Shown here: in pieces, positions 1 to 11,400 of the stretch
Layout of the letters: each line of letters opens with the position of its first letter
Position numbering within the stretch: position 1 is the first letter of the stretch
NCBI GenBank assembly: GCA_951394405.1
Contig: OX596342.1
Location: 1,302,001 to 1,366,000, forward strand
DNA from: Coprinellus micaceus
Lineage: Eukaryota; Basidiomycota; Agaricomycetes; Agaricales; Psathyrellaceae
Direction: 5' to 3'
DNA length: 64,000 nt
Position numbers and translations under genes: made by a program
Notes under the pieces: model-generated
The model's database searches: none
What the model was told of the DNA's origin: nothing
Seen by the model: only the letters and a program-made list of their open reading frames with translations

Positions 1-2833
1 TGGCAGTCCCCTGAGGGTCTGGCCTATAGTGTCCTTTACGCGGCCGCAGTTCACCGGGGAGAGGTGACGGGCAGCCCCATAATGGGGGGAGGCACTCCCA
101 CTGTGTTCCTCTGGTAAGAGGGATCTCAGAGGGTGTGTGTCGGATAATGTCGCTGTCTGGAACACTGCGCGTTGCGAGAGTTTCCGAAGGTGAAGACGAA
201 TGGGTGGGAGGCCTGCAAGGCACTCCACTCCCCCAGTAGGAGACGTACGAAACGCTCCTATTATCCAACATGCTGCCTTACGCTGCATGGAGGTTAGGAT
301 TTTGAGTGCACCTTGGATTTTGGCGCCCTCGTAATACCACAGTCTGTGTCCGTATGTGCAGATCGGAATCACGCACGCACGAAACAAGATGCGTTTGTTC
401 TTGGGCGACAGCCCTCGAGTAGAGTTACCAAGCATTCTCATTGCCATTACGGTGGTGAGAGCCTTGGTCGAGTAAAACCGGATGTGTTCTTTGAAGGACA
501 GGAACCGGTCGAAGAAGAAGCCCAAGTAGCGCCAATACTGCTTGGGTTTCAGAGGGGTGTCCCCTGTGAAGGGGGCATAACCGAGATCAAGGGGCATACG
601 GAAGTCCGTGTGGCCCTTGGAGAAGTGGAAGAGTTCTGTCTTGTCGTGTTCCAAGACGAGCCCTGCCCTTGTAAACATATCGAAAAGGCACTGGTATGCA
701 TGATACAGATGCACGCAGTTCTCTTCAATATCGCGAGACTGGACGATGATAGTGCCATCGTCCACGTATGATATCAAGGTAGCGAGTTTCCCCTCTGGCC
801 TCAATCAGAAGAGCTTCATGATTGGAGCTATGACAAGGGCAGACAATACGGGTGAGAGGGCCGAGCCCTGTCCCACCCCCACGTCCGCCCGGAAAGGATC
901 CGAGGTAGAGCCATTCCACACATACGATGTGTGGCGCTCCACCAGGTAGGATTCAAAGAAGGTCACCACCATAGGGTGGAAGCCTTGCTTGTGAAGTACC
1001 TCAAGTAAGAACTCGTGGTTGATGGACGGGAAGAACTGAGCGATGTCAAAGGCCACAACACTCGTCTTAAGTCCTGCTGCCCATCCCGTCCGCACAAGGT
1101 GCGTGAGGAATAGGCCTGCATCTTCGGTGGAGCGCTGACGCACCCCTCCCATTTGATTTGGGTCGACAAGATCGTACTTGATCATGTCAAACTGAAAACG
1201 GTTGGAAATCATCTTTTCAACCAATTTACCAAGGGTGTTCAAGAGCACAATGGGTCTGAACGCCTTTGGGGCGGAGTAGGACGGCTTATTCGGTTTCGGT
1301 ATGATAATCGAAAGCGAGTCCTTGAAGTGTTTTGGCCAGTGCCCGGTTTTTATGCAGGCATTGGCTAAGTCCATCACTACCTTTTCGCATTCAGGTACAG
1401 TGAATATATACTTCAGGTGCTGCCATGTAACATGGTCAGGGCCTGGAGCGGAGCGAGATGAGCAAGCCTCTAGGGCTTGTCTCATTTCTAAGAGAGAGAA
1501 CACTGGCCATTCCCTGACAGGCTCGTCGGGGAGTTCGTCTAGTAGACTCAGATCGACCGGTCGGTCGTTGGCCGCGTTGTAGGTGCCGTGAAGGGCTCCC
1601 CAAAGCTGGTCGAGATTGTGACAAGGCTGTCCGTTGTGTTGGGTAGCCTCGCACGGCGGGTTCTTGCGCTCCTTGACCCAGTCCATTAGGTCCCAGGGGC
1701 GCTTGTCTGTTTCTGAGATGTCCTTGATGCGCTCATCAAAGAACTCTCACCTTGATGCGCTCATCAAAGAACTCTCACCTTGTCTTCTTTACAAGACGTC
1801 GAAATGCACCACGAGTTTCAGCAGAGTCATCCGCTTTCCACTCGTCGTACGCCTTCTGACATTCGTCAGACCACCACTTCTTAGAGCGGGGGGTGATGAT
1901 GTACTCTTCTGAATGGGCGAACCACGCATCAGAGAACACCTTTTCAATCGCCACAGAGAGTTCCTCCACTCCTTCCGCGCTGTTGAGATCATACAGGTCG
2001 GAGAGACCGGGCATCTCCTTTTCGACCTGCATAAAGAAAGGGGCCACCGCATCCTCCTTGAGGGTGCGGCCCTTGATACGCTCGGCATGGTTGCTGAGTT
2101 TGATAACAGAGGATAGCGGATAATGATCCGAGGTCCCCTTGAGGTCATGATCTCTCAGCGGGGCTGCTGAGAGAACGTAGGCAGGTTGAACGAACACCAT
2201 GTCTATCACGGACTTGATGTTCGCATCGGCGTAGGACACGTAGGTGGGTCCTGGATTTACAGGTGGGGAATATTCCACACCTAGACGGGCTGCTGTTTCC
2301 AGCAGTAGAATAGCTGTATCTCCATGATTTGGAACGGCATCGTCCCATTCCCTGGAGTGACAGTTGAAGTCTCCAGCCATGTAATCCATGGCCGGGAGTG
2401 AGTCTGCGCGGCGGTCGAGCAAACGAATTGCTCGATGGTCGGCGTCTGAGTATACATTCATGAGATGCATGGGCTCGTCCTCTGTGAACAGGGAGATGAC
2501 CATTACGTCTCGGTCGTCGATAAGGTCTCGGCGGTAGGTTGGGCGAAGGACGTCCAATCTCTTATTTACATAGGCCATGACACGCGGACGTGTCTCGGCC
2601 TCGGTGGGAGGGACCATGCAGGTCCACTTAGGGTGACGGGGCGAACCCCACACTGCCGTACCTTCTTTGTCATGCGCAGAGGGGGCGTGGCGAATGAGCC
2701 TCCAGGGAGGCTCTTGTAAGAAGACGATATCCAACGATTTACATTGGGACTCGAGAAGTACTACAAGGTCGTTCGGAGACTTAGCAATATTGAAAGACAA
2801 AACCCTAATCTTCTGTAATGTTGTACTAAACAT
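1..2833 (-). pseudogene. ORF2 of LINE A: endonuclease-reverse transcriptase, broken, runs off the left edge
   Basis: The frame starts at the ATG at 2833, which overlaps the ORF1 stop by 8 nt. The APE-type endonuclease comes first, with LQEPPWR, GDFNCHS and SDHYPL motifs, between about 2830 and 2080. The reverse transcriptase follows, with FDIAQFFPSIN near 1055 and YVDDGT near 765. The RNase H part lies beyond the window. Two lesions are visible. A 28-bp tandem duplication at 1723-1778 shifts the frame, and an in-frame TGA at 805-807 follows the MKLF residues of the RT. Other alpha copies have Arg (CGG) or Gln (CAA) at that codon. Outside these the frame stays open to position 1. A normal alpha ORF2 is 1288 residues, so this copy is dead but only lightly damaged. 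Confidence 0.9.
1723..1778. repeat. 28-bp perfect tandem duplication inside ORF2 of LINE A
   Basis: The unit starting CTTGATGCGCTCATCAAAG occurs at 1723-1750 and again at 1751-1778. All other alpha copies (for example near 11250, 41755 and 44795) have a single unit. 28 is not a multiple of three, so it shifts the frame between the EN-RT linker and the RT. Confidence 0.95.
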
Positions 2834-4582
2834 TAGGAAGGACTGGGTTAGATTGAAGCCGTCCACGATCTTGACGATCACGCACCTGCTTGTTGAGAGC
2901 GTCGATCTGGGCGCGGTTGAACCTCGCGTACCAGAACGGACAGTTTGACGACTCGGCGTCGTGGCCCTCCTTCCTGCAGTTGATACAACGTACACGATGG
3001 GGGCAGACTTTGATCTCCTCCGCGGTGGGGGGGATCGGCTTAGGGAGTTGCTTGGGCTTGCCCTTGCAACAGCTCGCATGGTGGCGATGTTCGTCCTGAG
3101 TATGAGACTCGCCGCAGATGGGGCACCTGTGACGGGTCCGGCACATGAAGTCAGGATGTCCCCATTTGCAACAGTTCTTGCAGAAGGGGACGCCGGGTTG
3201 ACGAGGAGTGGACCTGATAAGGCACTTCCTGCCGAGGATGTTGATGGTCTTGTTGTTCAAGGCCTTCGCGCGGGTCCCAGCTTGGGAGTCCCAGATATTG
3301 AAGTAGACGGTCACCGATGTGGAGGCCTTCGACTCGGAGTTGATCACCTGGGGACGGGCGGTCGGAATGTAGTGCTCGCTTAAGGGCGAGGCCTCGAAGG
3401 CACTGTCGATGTCAGAGTAGACCGTTAGGTTACCCCCGACTTTGTATTTTGGAACACCATGTATCGCGAGATAGCTGGTGGACTGCGGAAGCCCAACCCA
3501 CAGATTGCGGGACCAGGCTGGGAGGACTTGGGTGATCCAACCGCGTGCGGCATTTAAGTCGCGCTCGTTTGGAACATCCGTAGTGCGAAGACTCCAACCC
3601 CCATAGGCCTGACTGCCTGAGAGGACTCGGAGCTCTGATCCAGCACGCTGAAGGATGTCGTTCATCCCCCTCATGACGAACCCGCTGTCAATCTTGGGAA
3701 TCTGACCATCCTTCTGGTTGAATAGGACCATGATCTGTGTGCGAGGCAGACCCTTGGTCGTAGAAGGAGGGATCACCGTCTTCTTCTTCTTCTGCTTCTT
3801 CCCGCTCGAGACGGGGCCAGCAGAGATTGGAGGAGGGTGAACTTGAGGTAGGGGAGGTACAGGGCCGCCGTTGATGACCTTGGCGATCTGCATTGGAGTT
3901 AAATCAGGTCGAGCCCGCCCCCAAGTGGCAGCAGCCTCGACGTAATTCATTTTCGTCTTGCCCCCCTTGGCAACGACGTTCCACGGCCTGAGGGCCGAGG
4001 GTTTAGGGAGAGGCTTCTTAGGGCCGACCGGAAGGCCGACTCTCTGGAAGGGGACGGCGGGGGCTTTAGGCTGCGGCCTTGGGCCTCCGTCGTGCACACA
4101 CTTCCGTGTAGCCGCAGAGAACGGGAGGCTCGGGTTCGGGCCGGGTACGGCTGGTTCCTGAGCGTCCCGAGAATCTTCGGGGCGTTCCTCCACGGGGGCG
4201 GGACATTCCGGGATAGGGTCCTGGTCCACTCGGATGGGCGAGCCAGTGGGTTTGCGCTTGCCGCCCCCGGGGGGGACGACACGCGAGCGTTGCTTGTTCG
4301 TCTTGGAGGGAGCGAACGAAGGAGGAGGGTTCTGAGCGGGGTATTCCGGAGGTGGTGTGTCCGCGAGACCCTCTCGGATCTTGCGGGCAGACGCCTCGGT
4401 GTACTCTCGCCAGTAGCGAAAGCCCTTGGGAGGAGCAGTAGATAGGGGGGAGGGGGGCCGCCCCAAGGGGCCGGCCTTCCCCCAGCCTTGAGGTACGAGC
4501 GCCACCTGTAGAGATGACGGCTCTTGGACCGCTGGGCTGACGAGCACGTCCTCCATGGGACGTGGTGTAGTAGAGTCTTGGA
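2826..4582 (-). CDS. ORF1 of LINE A, C-terminal part (gag-like nucleic-acid-binding protein)
   Basis: This is the distal part of ORF1. With 19163-20124 it makes a 901-codon frame once LINE B and one TSD copy are removed. The protein is Pro/Arg/Ser-rich at first, then has a conserved block with SGSQAYGGWSLRTTDVP and YFNIWDSQAGTRAKALNNK. It ends in three Cys/His knuckles: CKNCCKWGHPDFMC, CPICGESHTQDEH and CINCRKEGHDAESSNC. These are typical of LINE ORF1 proteins that coat the element RNA. The TAG stop overlaps the ORF2 start as ATGTTTAG. The apparent open frame up to 4646 is an artefact that reads into the 5' UTR of LINE B. No stop or frameshift other than the insertion is seen. Confidence 0.9.
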
Positions 4583-4718
4583 CCCCGCGCTTCTTGATCT
4601 CGTACCACCACCTTCCTCTTTGGGCCGCACACTCTCCACCTCGCATCCTTCGCTACTCGACACATAGGAAGACGTCGTTCACTCGATACCGGTACAACAT
4701 TCGCATTCGACATCGTTG
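4583..4718 (+). promoter_or_regulatory. 5' UTR and probable internal promoter of LINE B
   Basis: It begins CGCTTCTTGATCTCGTACCAC at 4588, a terminal motif also found at the 5' ends of A, C, E, Q and the unrelated family gamma. Since LINEs must carry their own promoter, this conserved start is the best candidate, but that is inference. No TATA box is evident. Confidence 0.55.
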
Positions 4719-7028
4719 ATGTCAACACCGCACCGCCGCGACCCGCCCCGGTCGTCGTTGTCCCCCCCGGGGGCTCGATCGCGATCGCGGGCTCAGCCCC
4801 CCGAGACTCTCCCTCCTCCTCGCTCGCGTGCTACCTCCCCGGGGGGTAGACACCAGCGCACTCCGACCGCCCGTGCGGCATCTACCGTCTCTACGGAGTC
4901 GGGGGTGTCTTTCGGGTCGTCTCAACCTCGCGCGTCCTCCACCAGGGACCGCTATCGCCCAGACATCCCCTCCCAGCGAGGGGCAGTCAGGCCACTTTCT
5001 CGTGCTTCAACGGATGGGGATGATGAAGATCCGTTGAACACACTTCCGCTCTCCGCTCAGGATCTCCAGGCTCGCCTGGATGCTGCCCGAGCAGAGGCGT
5101 CGCAGACCCCTAGGGGATCTGCGAGTTCGGAGATGTTGCGTCAAGAGCCGGGAGCTCCGACCACGGAGGACACCTTCAGTCGTGCATCGACTGTGGTCCC
5201 TACGAGGTCCATCACATCCCTGCGAGAGGCCTCTGACGCCCTCCACCTTCTCGCCGCCTACTTCCTCGACCATGACGTTCCCCCGCCGTCCCAGGACGCG
5301 GAAACGGAAGACATGGCCGTCGAAGAAGTCGACCTTATCTCGTCGGCCTTCGACAGGCTGACTGCTGCTGTCCGGGGCTCTACCTGGGCTGATTCCATCG
5401 CTCTCGACCCTCCTGCGGTCTACGCGCCCATGGCGCACGAGCAACTCTTCCCGGCGGGCGGACAACTGTCCAACGCCGACGATTTCCCTCTCCTCTCCGA
5501 TCCCCAGCCCTCTGACTGGGACGATCAGGGGGAAAATCCCACGGTGCGGCGTAGGGTGTTTAGACCCCCAACTCCCACCCGGCGCACAGACCAGACCCGG
5601 CCCGCTCCGGCGGCATCGGCGATGGATCTGGACGTCGTCCCGGCCCAGGCTCTAGCCCAGGCCCCACCTCCGGCCCCGGCCCCCGATCCGAGTCGTCCGT
5701 TCCCAGCGGCGTCCCGGAAGAAAGGCAAGGCCAAAGTTCCGGCCGCTCCCCCCAAGCCCGCAAAAGGCCCGGAGGACCGGCCCACCCTTCCGATCTCTGG
5801 TGCGACCCCAGTCCATGCCCAACCGGCTAGACCGACGGTTCCGTTCCAGCGTCCTCCCTCGGGTGGAGGTCTCCCTGCTGGCCCTCGGGCCGGGGCGACG
5901 AAACCCAAGGCTCGGCAGACCTTCGTCGTCGTTGCACGCAAGGCCGCCAACCTTTCCAAGGCCGAGTCCGCTGCCATCTTGGCAAAGGCTCGCCCCGATC
6001 TCCCCGCGGCTTCCATCGCGAAGATGGTGGACGCGAACCCCTCGCCTTCCGGCACTTCTGGTTCTTCGAAGTCGAAGAAGAAGAAGCCCGCGAAGGCTCC
6101 TTTTACGATCGACGGGCCTTCTCGAAGGCAGGTCATCGTCATCTTCGGCGAGGGCGTCAAGGCCCCCGCCCCTCCTTGGGAAACCGTGCAAGGCGGTCTC
6201 AACACTGCTCTCGAAGTCCGGCAATCGAGGATTCGCATCCTCTCCGGGAGCAACACTACCGGGGGCTGGGCCCTCACCACGACGGAAGTACCGTCCGAGA
6301 ACGACCTTGATGTCATTCGCGGATGGCTACACGCCGCCTATCCCGACCTCGCCAAGAAGATCTGGGCGGGTCTCCCTTCGTCGACGTCTTACCTCAAGAT
6401 CGTCGGCTGTCCTCGTTACCGCAACGCCAGCGGCGACGTCACCACTGCCGGAGATATCAGGACCGCCCTCGAGGCCTCCCCTCTCTCTGTCTACATCCAC
6501 CTGACGGCTATGCCTCGGGTTATCAAGGAGTCGGACCGCAGCACTTCCGCCACGGCCTACTTCAATATCTGGGATTCCCAACACGGATCCCGCGCGAAGT
6601 GCTTGATCGACAAGCGCATCATCGTCCTCGGGAGGGAGTGCTTCATCCGTGGAGCAACCCCCCAACCCGGTGTCCCTCTCTGCCAGAACTGCTGGCGTTG
6701 GGGTCACCCTACTGTCGGATGCCGAGCTCACGCACGGTGCCCAATCTGCGGCCAGCCTCATCGCGAACACGAGCATCGCTCGCACGCGACGTGCTGCAAG
6801 GGTCAGCCCAAGGCTAACCCTCCTATCGACCCCACTCCCCCGGAGGTCACCGCCTGCCCTCACACTCGGAGGTGCATCAATTGTCGCAAGGAAGGTCACA
6901 TCGCCACGGATCGGCGGTGTGAGTTCTGGACTGCTCGTTTCGATCGTCCCAAGATCGATTCTCTCTATGCCAAGGTACGTGTCATTCAACAACACGGCAG
7001 GCAAATCGCTCACCCACACCCTGTTTAA
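4719..7028 (+). CDS. ORF1 of LINE B (gag-like zinc-knuckle protein)
   Basis: The protein is 769 residues from ATG 4719; the codon before it is TTG, not a start. The first ~450 residues are low-complexity Ser/Pro/Arg/Ala-rich. A basic KSKKKKPAK patch follows near residue 450. Then comes the conserved ORF1 core (SGSNTTGGWALTTTEVP, YFNIWDSQHGSRAKCL). Three Cys/His knuckles close it: CQNCWRWGHPTVGC from about residue 655, CPICGQPHREHEH, and CINCRKEGHIATDRRC from about 719. Inferred role: binding the element RNA in the RNP. The stop TAA (7026-7028) shares its last A with the ORF2 ATG (TAATG), which suggests coupled reinitiation. The frame is intact. It is shorter than alpha ORF1 (901-978 residues). 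Confidence 0.93.
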   Translation: MSTPHRRDPPRSSLSPPGARSRSRAQPPETLPPPRSRATSPGGRHQRTPTARAASTVSTESGVSFGSSQPRASSTRDRYRPDIPSQRGAVRPLSRASTDGDDEDPLNTLPLSAQDLQARLDAARAEASQTPRGSASSEMLRQEPGAPTTEDTFSRASTVVPTRSITSLREASDALHLLAAYFLDHDVPPPSQDAETEDMAVEEVDLISSAFDRLTAAVRGSTWADSIALDPPAVYAPMAHEQLFPAGGQLSNADDFPLLSDPQPSDWDDQGENPTVRRRVFRPPTPTRRTDQTRPAPAASAMDLDVVPAQALAQAPPPAPAPDPSRPFPAASRKKGKAKVPAAPPKPAKGPEDRPTLPISGATPVHAQPARPTVPFQRPPSGGGLPAGPRAGATKPKARQTFVVVARKAANLSKAESAAILAKARPDLPAASIAKMVDANPSPSGTSGSSKSKKKKPAKAPFTIDGPSRRQVIVIFGEGVKAPAPPWETVQGGLNTALEVRQSRIRILSGSNTTGGWALTTTEVPSENDLDVIRGWLHAAYPDLAKKIWAGLPSSTSYLKIVGCPRYRNASGDVTTAGDIRTALEASPLSVYIHLTAMPRVIKESDRSTSATAYFNIWDSQHGSRAKCLIDKRIIVLGRECFIRGATPQPGVPLCQNCWRWGHPTVGCRAHARCPICGQPHREHEHRSHATCCKGQPKANPPIDPTPPEVTACPHTRRCINCRKEGHIATDRRCEFWTARFDRPKIDSLYAKVRVIQQHGRQIAHPHPV

Positions 7029-7999
7029 TGGTTAGATCGGTAATCAGTAAACTTCGTGTGTGTACTTTTAACATTGCTAAGTCTTACGAGTCTGTCAATG
7101 TATTTCTCGAACGCGAATGTAATAAACTCGATGTTCTGTTTCTCCAAGAGCCGCCCTGGCGCTTAATAAGACATGCCCCCTCAGCTACGGACAAGGAGGG
7201 CTCCGAGGTGATTGGTTCACCTCGCCATCCACAATGGTCGTGCCTCGCGCCGGCCGTGGCCCCTGGGACAAAACCTCGCGTTTTGACCTATATTTCTAGG
7301 CGTCTGGACACTATGCGTCCGACGTACCGTCGAGACCTTATCGACGATCGGGATGTTATGATCATCTCCCTCTTTGTGGGGAATGTACCTATCCATCTCA
7401 TGAATGTTTACTCCGACGATCAGCACAGAGGAATCGACCTCATTGCTGATCGTGCGCATCGACTTCCCCAGTTACATCATATGTCAGGGGATTTCAATTG
7501 TCACTCGAGCCAGTGGGACGACGAAGTCGCTCACCACCGGGCGAAGGCGGTGCTCCTCTTGGACACTGCTGCTACTCTGGGCCTGGAATACGCTCCACCC
7601 CAGAACATCGGGCCCACCTTTGTATCCCGAGCCGATGAGAACATCAGGTCCGTCATAGATCTGGTGTTCCTTCCCCCTCCTGAGGTTATCGCGAGCGCTC
7701 CGCTCCGGAACCTCCCCCTTCAAGGAGAGTCGGACCATGTTCCGCTCACCTCTGTCATCCATCTTGACCACGCGGTCGAGAGGATCCAAAGCCGTACTTT
7801 GAAACCCAAATCGGATTCAGAGACGGAGTTCTTAGTGCAAGTCATGCAAGATTTGCCAGCGCTTAACGGCGTACACGACCTCGGTACCAGAGAGGGGATT
7901 GACTCCCTCTCCTCTGCTATCGTGGACGTATTCAACAGAGCTTGGCTTGCCCACTCTGAAGAATACATCGTCACTCCTCACTCCAAGAAGTGGTGGGAT
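7028..7999 (+). CDS. ORF2 of LINE B, 5' part: APE-type endonuclease
   Basis: This is the first 324 codons of a 1294-residue ORF2, interrupted by LINE C exactly after a codon (Asp, 7997-7999). The start ATG 7028 overlaps the ORF1 stop as TAATG. Endonuclease landmarks are CTFNIAKS near the start, LQEPPWR at about residue 39, GDFNCHS at about 155 and the SDHVPL metal/phosphate-site motif at about 236. This enzyme nicks the target DNA to prime reverse transcription. The frame resumes at 15798 with no base lost or gained. The track-like extension into a Phe run is just the poly(T) of LINE C. Confidence 0.93.
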
Positions 8000-8465
8000 T
8001 TTTTTTTTTTTTTTTTTTGAAATCAGCTTTTGTATTCCGGGGCACGGTGGCAGTCCGGTCGCTATCAGACATACAAAGAGAGCGCGAGCGTCACTAACTA
8101 AGTACTACAGCATTTATGAGAAGTGAAATTTGACGATTTGGAGACGCCCGGCGCTTGAAGTTTTACCCCCAACCAGCAGACAGACAATGAAAGGCCTTGC
8201 GGCACTAACAGATCAGCATATTGAGTCGGCATTCCCACCCAGTCCAGTCCAATCCCCACCAGTACCAGTCCACCCCAAGGTGTTATGGGCCCCGGGGGCA
8301 CGCCTTGCCTGCCCCCGAACGGTGTCCCTCACGGTAACCGCGCTTCGGGTACCCCTCATCCGCATCAGTTGCAAGGACTGACACGTCAGGGTACCTACCC
8401 AACTCCCTTCACGTGAGACCTTTAACCAGCAGAGGCCAGTCCAAACCAAACGAGGCCACGTCCTC
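8000..8465 (-). other. 3' UTR and poly(A) of LINE C
   Basis: There is no gene here. Reading on the minus strand it holds the block GACGTGTCAGTCC...CAACTGATG shared with the beta family. A G-rich tract follows (GGTGGACTGGTACTGGTGGGG and onward, complement at about 8225-8275). The terminal ~60 nt around GCGACCGGACTGCC...CCCCGGAATACAAAAGCTGATTTC precede the tail. That terminal block is the probable RT recognition end, because it is kept in every alpha and beta copy that has an intact 3' end. Confidence 0.8.
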
Positions 8466-11400
8466 TCAACCATCCCCCTGTGGGGCGTATTGGAACCCAA
8501 AGGCTTTCGCCTTTGGGTTATCCTCTAAAAACCAAACGAGTTCTCGCACAAAGCGGGGATCCCGATCATAAGTTTGCAGTACACCGCACTGCGTAAAGAT
8601 ATGGTGCCGAGTTTGCACCGGACAGCCGCATTCACATTCGTGATTGTCGTGGCCAGGTATGCGGAACCGGGAGTAATACTCTCCAGTAGGCGCGTGGTTG
8701 AGGATGGCTCTGCACATACGTGCACACAGCGCATTGCTCTCATTAACATGTCGGAGCCATACTCCCCCATTGGAGTATGTCGGACGAATTGGCTTCCCCT
8801 TGGGGTCGCGCAGCACCATGAACTGGTGCCCTAGATAGTCTGGGTTGCGTGCCTGAGTAGCCCACGCGTCCAGTGCGGAGTCGGCAACATGCTTGCGCAC
8901 GCTGTCGAGAGAGGTAGCGGGTCTCACCCCCGCGGGAGTGGGAGGGAGGCTCCGCGCGTGCAAATGAGCACGATGTTGAAGACCCCACTTCAGTTTAGAA
9001 GGGGTCTCGATGAAATCCACCCGTCTGTCCGCCTTGGCGGCAAACCAGGTGCGGAGGGCCTTACAGGTTGCAAGCGAGAATGCCTGGCCCGAATGGATCC
9101 CCGGATCAACTGCTCTCTTGGCCATGGCCAGAGAATCAGTAAATATCGCAATTCTATCGCAGTCTTCTAGGGCCGTGGCCCTTCCAACCGCCATTCGAAT
9201 CGCTAGGAGCTCGGCGTCCGACGACAGGACACGTCCTGCCACCGTCACCCCCTTGCTCCGTTGATTGCCTAAGCCTTCGTATACGTAGGCCGCGGTCGCA
9301 TTATGCCTGGTGGTCTTGGGGACAGACGCGTCCACCCCCATGCACACCGTGCGGTTATTGGTGCTCAAAGAGTTCCATAGAGTGTTCAGCTCCTGCCTAC
9401 GACGTTCGAAAATATCTTCGCCGTACCGCTGGAAGCTGTTGAAGTGGACTTGGGCCCCGTATAGGTCCATCATCCTAGATCCTGGAGTGTTTTCGACCGC
9501 ACATGGCTCGAACTTCTCCGTCAATTTGGGCAGTCCCCTAAGGGTCTGTCCTATAGCGTCCTTTACGCGGCCGCGGTTCACCGGGGAGAGGTGACAGGCG
9601 GCCCCATAATGGGGGGAGGCACTTCCCCTGTGCTCCTCCGGTAAGAGGGAGCGCAGGGGATGGGTGGGAGATAATGTCGCCGTCCGGAGCACTGCGCGTT
9701 GCGACAGTTTCCGGAGGTGAAGTCGAATGGGTGGGAGGCCTGCAAGGCACTCCACTCCCCCGGTAGGGGACGTACGAAACACCCCTATTATCCAACATGC
9801 TGCTTTACGCTGCATGGAGGTTAGAATCTTGAGTGCGCCCTGAATCTTGGCGCCCTCATAATACCACAATCTATGTCCGTACGTGCAGATAGGGATCACA
9901 CACGCTCGGAACAAGATGCGTTTGTTCTTGGGCGACAGCCCTCGAGTAGAGTTACCGAGCATCCTCATCGCCATTACGGTGGTGAGGGCTTTGGTCGAGT
10001 AGTACCGGATATGTTCTTTGAACGACAGGAACCGGTCGAAGAAGAAGCCCAAGTAGCGCCAGTACTGCTTGGGTTTCAGTGGGGTGTCCCCTGTGAAGGG
10101 GGCGTATCCGAGATCAAGGGGCATACGGAAGTCCGTATGGCCTTTGGAAAAGTGGAAGAGTTCTGTCTTGTCGTGTTCCAAGACGAGCCCTGCCTTTGTA
10201 AACATATCGAAAAGACACTGGTATGCATGATAGAGATGTACGCAGTTCTCTTCGATATCTCGAGACTGGACGATGATGGTGCCATCGTCCACGTATGAGA
10301 TCAAGGTAGCGAGTTTCCCCTCTGGCCTCAACCGAAATAGCTTCATGATTGGAGCTATGACAAGGGCAGACAATACGGGTGAGAGGGCAGAGCCCTGTCC
10401 CACCCCTACGTCCGCCCGGAAAGGATCCGAAGTAGAGCCATTCCACACATAAGATGTGTGGCGCTCCACCAGGTAGGATTCAAAGAAGGTCACCACCATC
10501 GGATGGAAGCCTTGCTTTCGAAGTACCTCGAGTAGGAACTCGTGGTTGATGGACGGGAAGAACTGGGCGATGTCAAAAGCGACAACACTTGTCTTTAACC
10601 CTGCTGCCCATCCCGTTCGCACCAAGTGCGTCAGGAACAGGCCAGCGTCTTCGGTGGAGCGCTGACGCACCCCTCCCATTTGATTTGGATCGACGAGATC
10701 ATACTTGATCATGTCGAACTGAATGCGGTTGGAAATCATCTTTTCAACCAGTTTACCAAGGGTATTCAGAAGCACAATGGGTCTGAACGCCTTTGGGGCA
10801 GAGTAGGACGGCTTGTTCGGTTTCGGTATGATAATCGAAAGCGAGTCCTTGAAATGCTTTGGCCAGTGCCCGGTTTTTAAGCAGGCATTGGCCAAGTCCA
10901 TCACTACCTTCTCACATTCAGGTACAGCGAAGATGTACTTCAGGTGCTGCCATGTAACATGGTCAGGACCCGGAGCGGAGCGAGATGAGCATGCCTCAAG
11001 GGCTTGCCTCATTTCTAGGAGAGAGAAGACTGGCCATTCCCTGACAGGCTCGTCAGGGAGTTCGTCCAGAAGACTCAGATCGACCGGTCGGTCGTTGGCC
11101 GCATTGTAGGTGCCATGAAGGGCTCCCCAAAGCTGGTCGAGATTGTGACAAGACTGTCCGTTATGTTGGATAGCCTCGCACGGCGGGTTCTTGCGCTCCT
11201 TGACCCAGTCCATTAGGTCCCAGGGGCGCTTGTCTGTTTCTGAGATATCTTTGATACGCTCATCAAAGAATTCTCGCCTCGTCTTCTTTACAAGACGTCG
11301 AAATGCACCACGAGTTTCAGCAGAATCATCCGCTTTCCACTCGTCGTACGCCTTCTGACACTCGTCAGTCCACCACTTTTTTGAGCGGGGAGTAATGATG

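Larger units (their letters stand above)
1..4582 (-). mobile_element. LINE copy A (alpha family), 3' portion
   Basis: This is the downstream part of an alpha-family LINE read on the minus strand. It holds the end of ORF1 and most of ORF2, and its 3' end lies left of the window. The upstream part lies at 19163-20257. The two halves were separated by insertion of LINE B at the 13-bp duplicated site GTAGAGTCTTGGA (4570-4582 and 19163-19175). Removing B and one TSD copy rejoins ORF1 in frame. A itself sits inside LINE E. Confidence 0.93.

Noticed and set aside
10..800. Plus ORFs such as 313-771 opposite LINE A
   Set aside because: The same shadow recurs opposite every alpha copy (about 9873, 40355), as expected from antisense of conserved coding DNA.
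4583..4646. Start of a 606-codon minus ORF at 4646
   Set aside because: These bases are the 5' UTR of LINE B on the other strand. The real ORF1 of A continues at 19163.
5525..6316. Long minus ORFs opposite B ORF1
   Set aside because: GC-rich antisense frame without known motifs, fully inside a real ORF.
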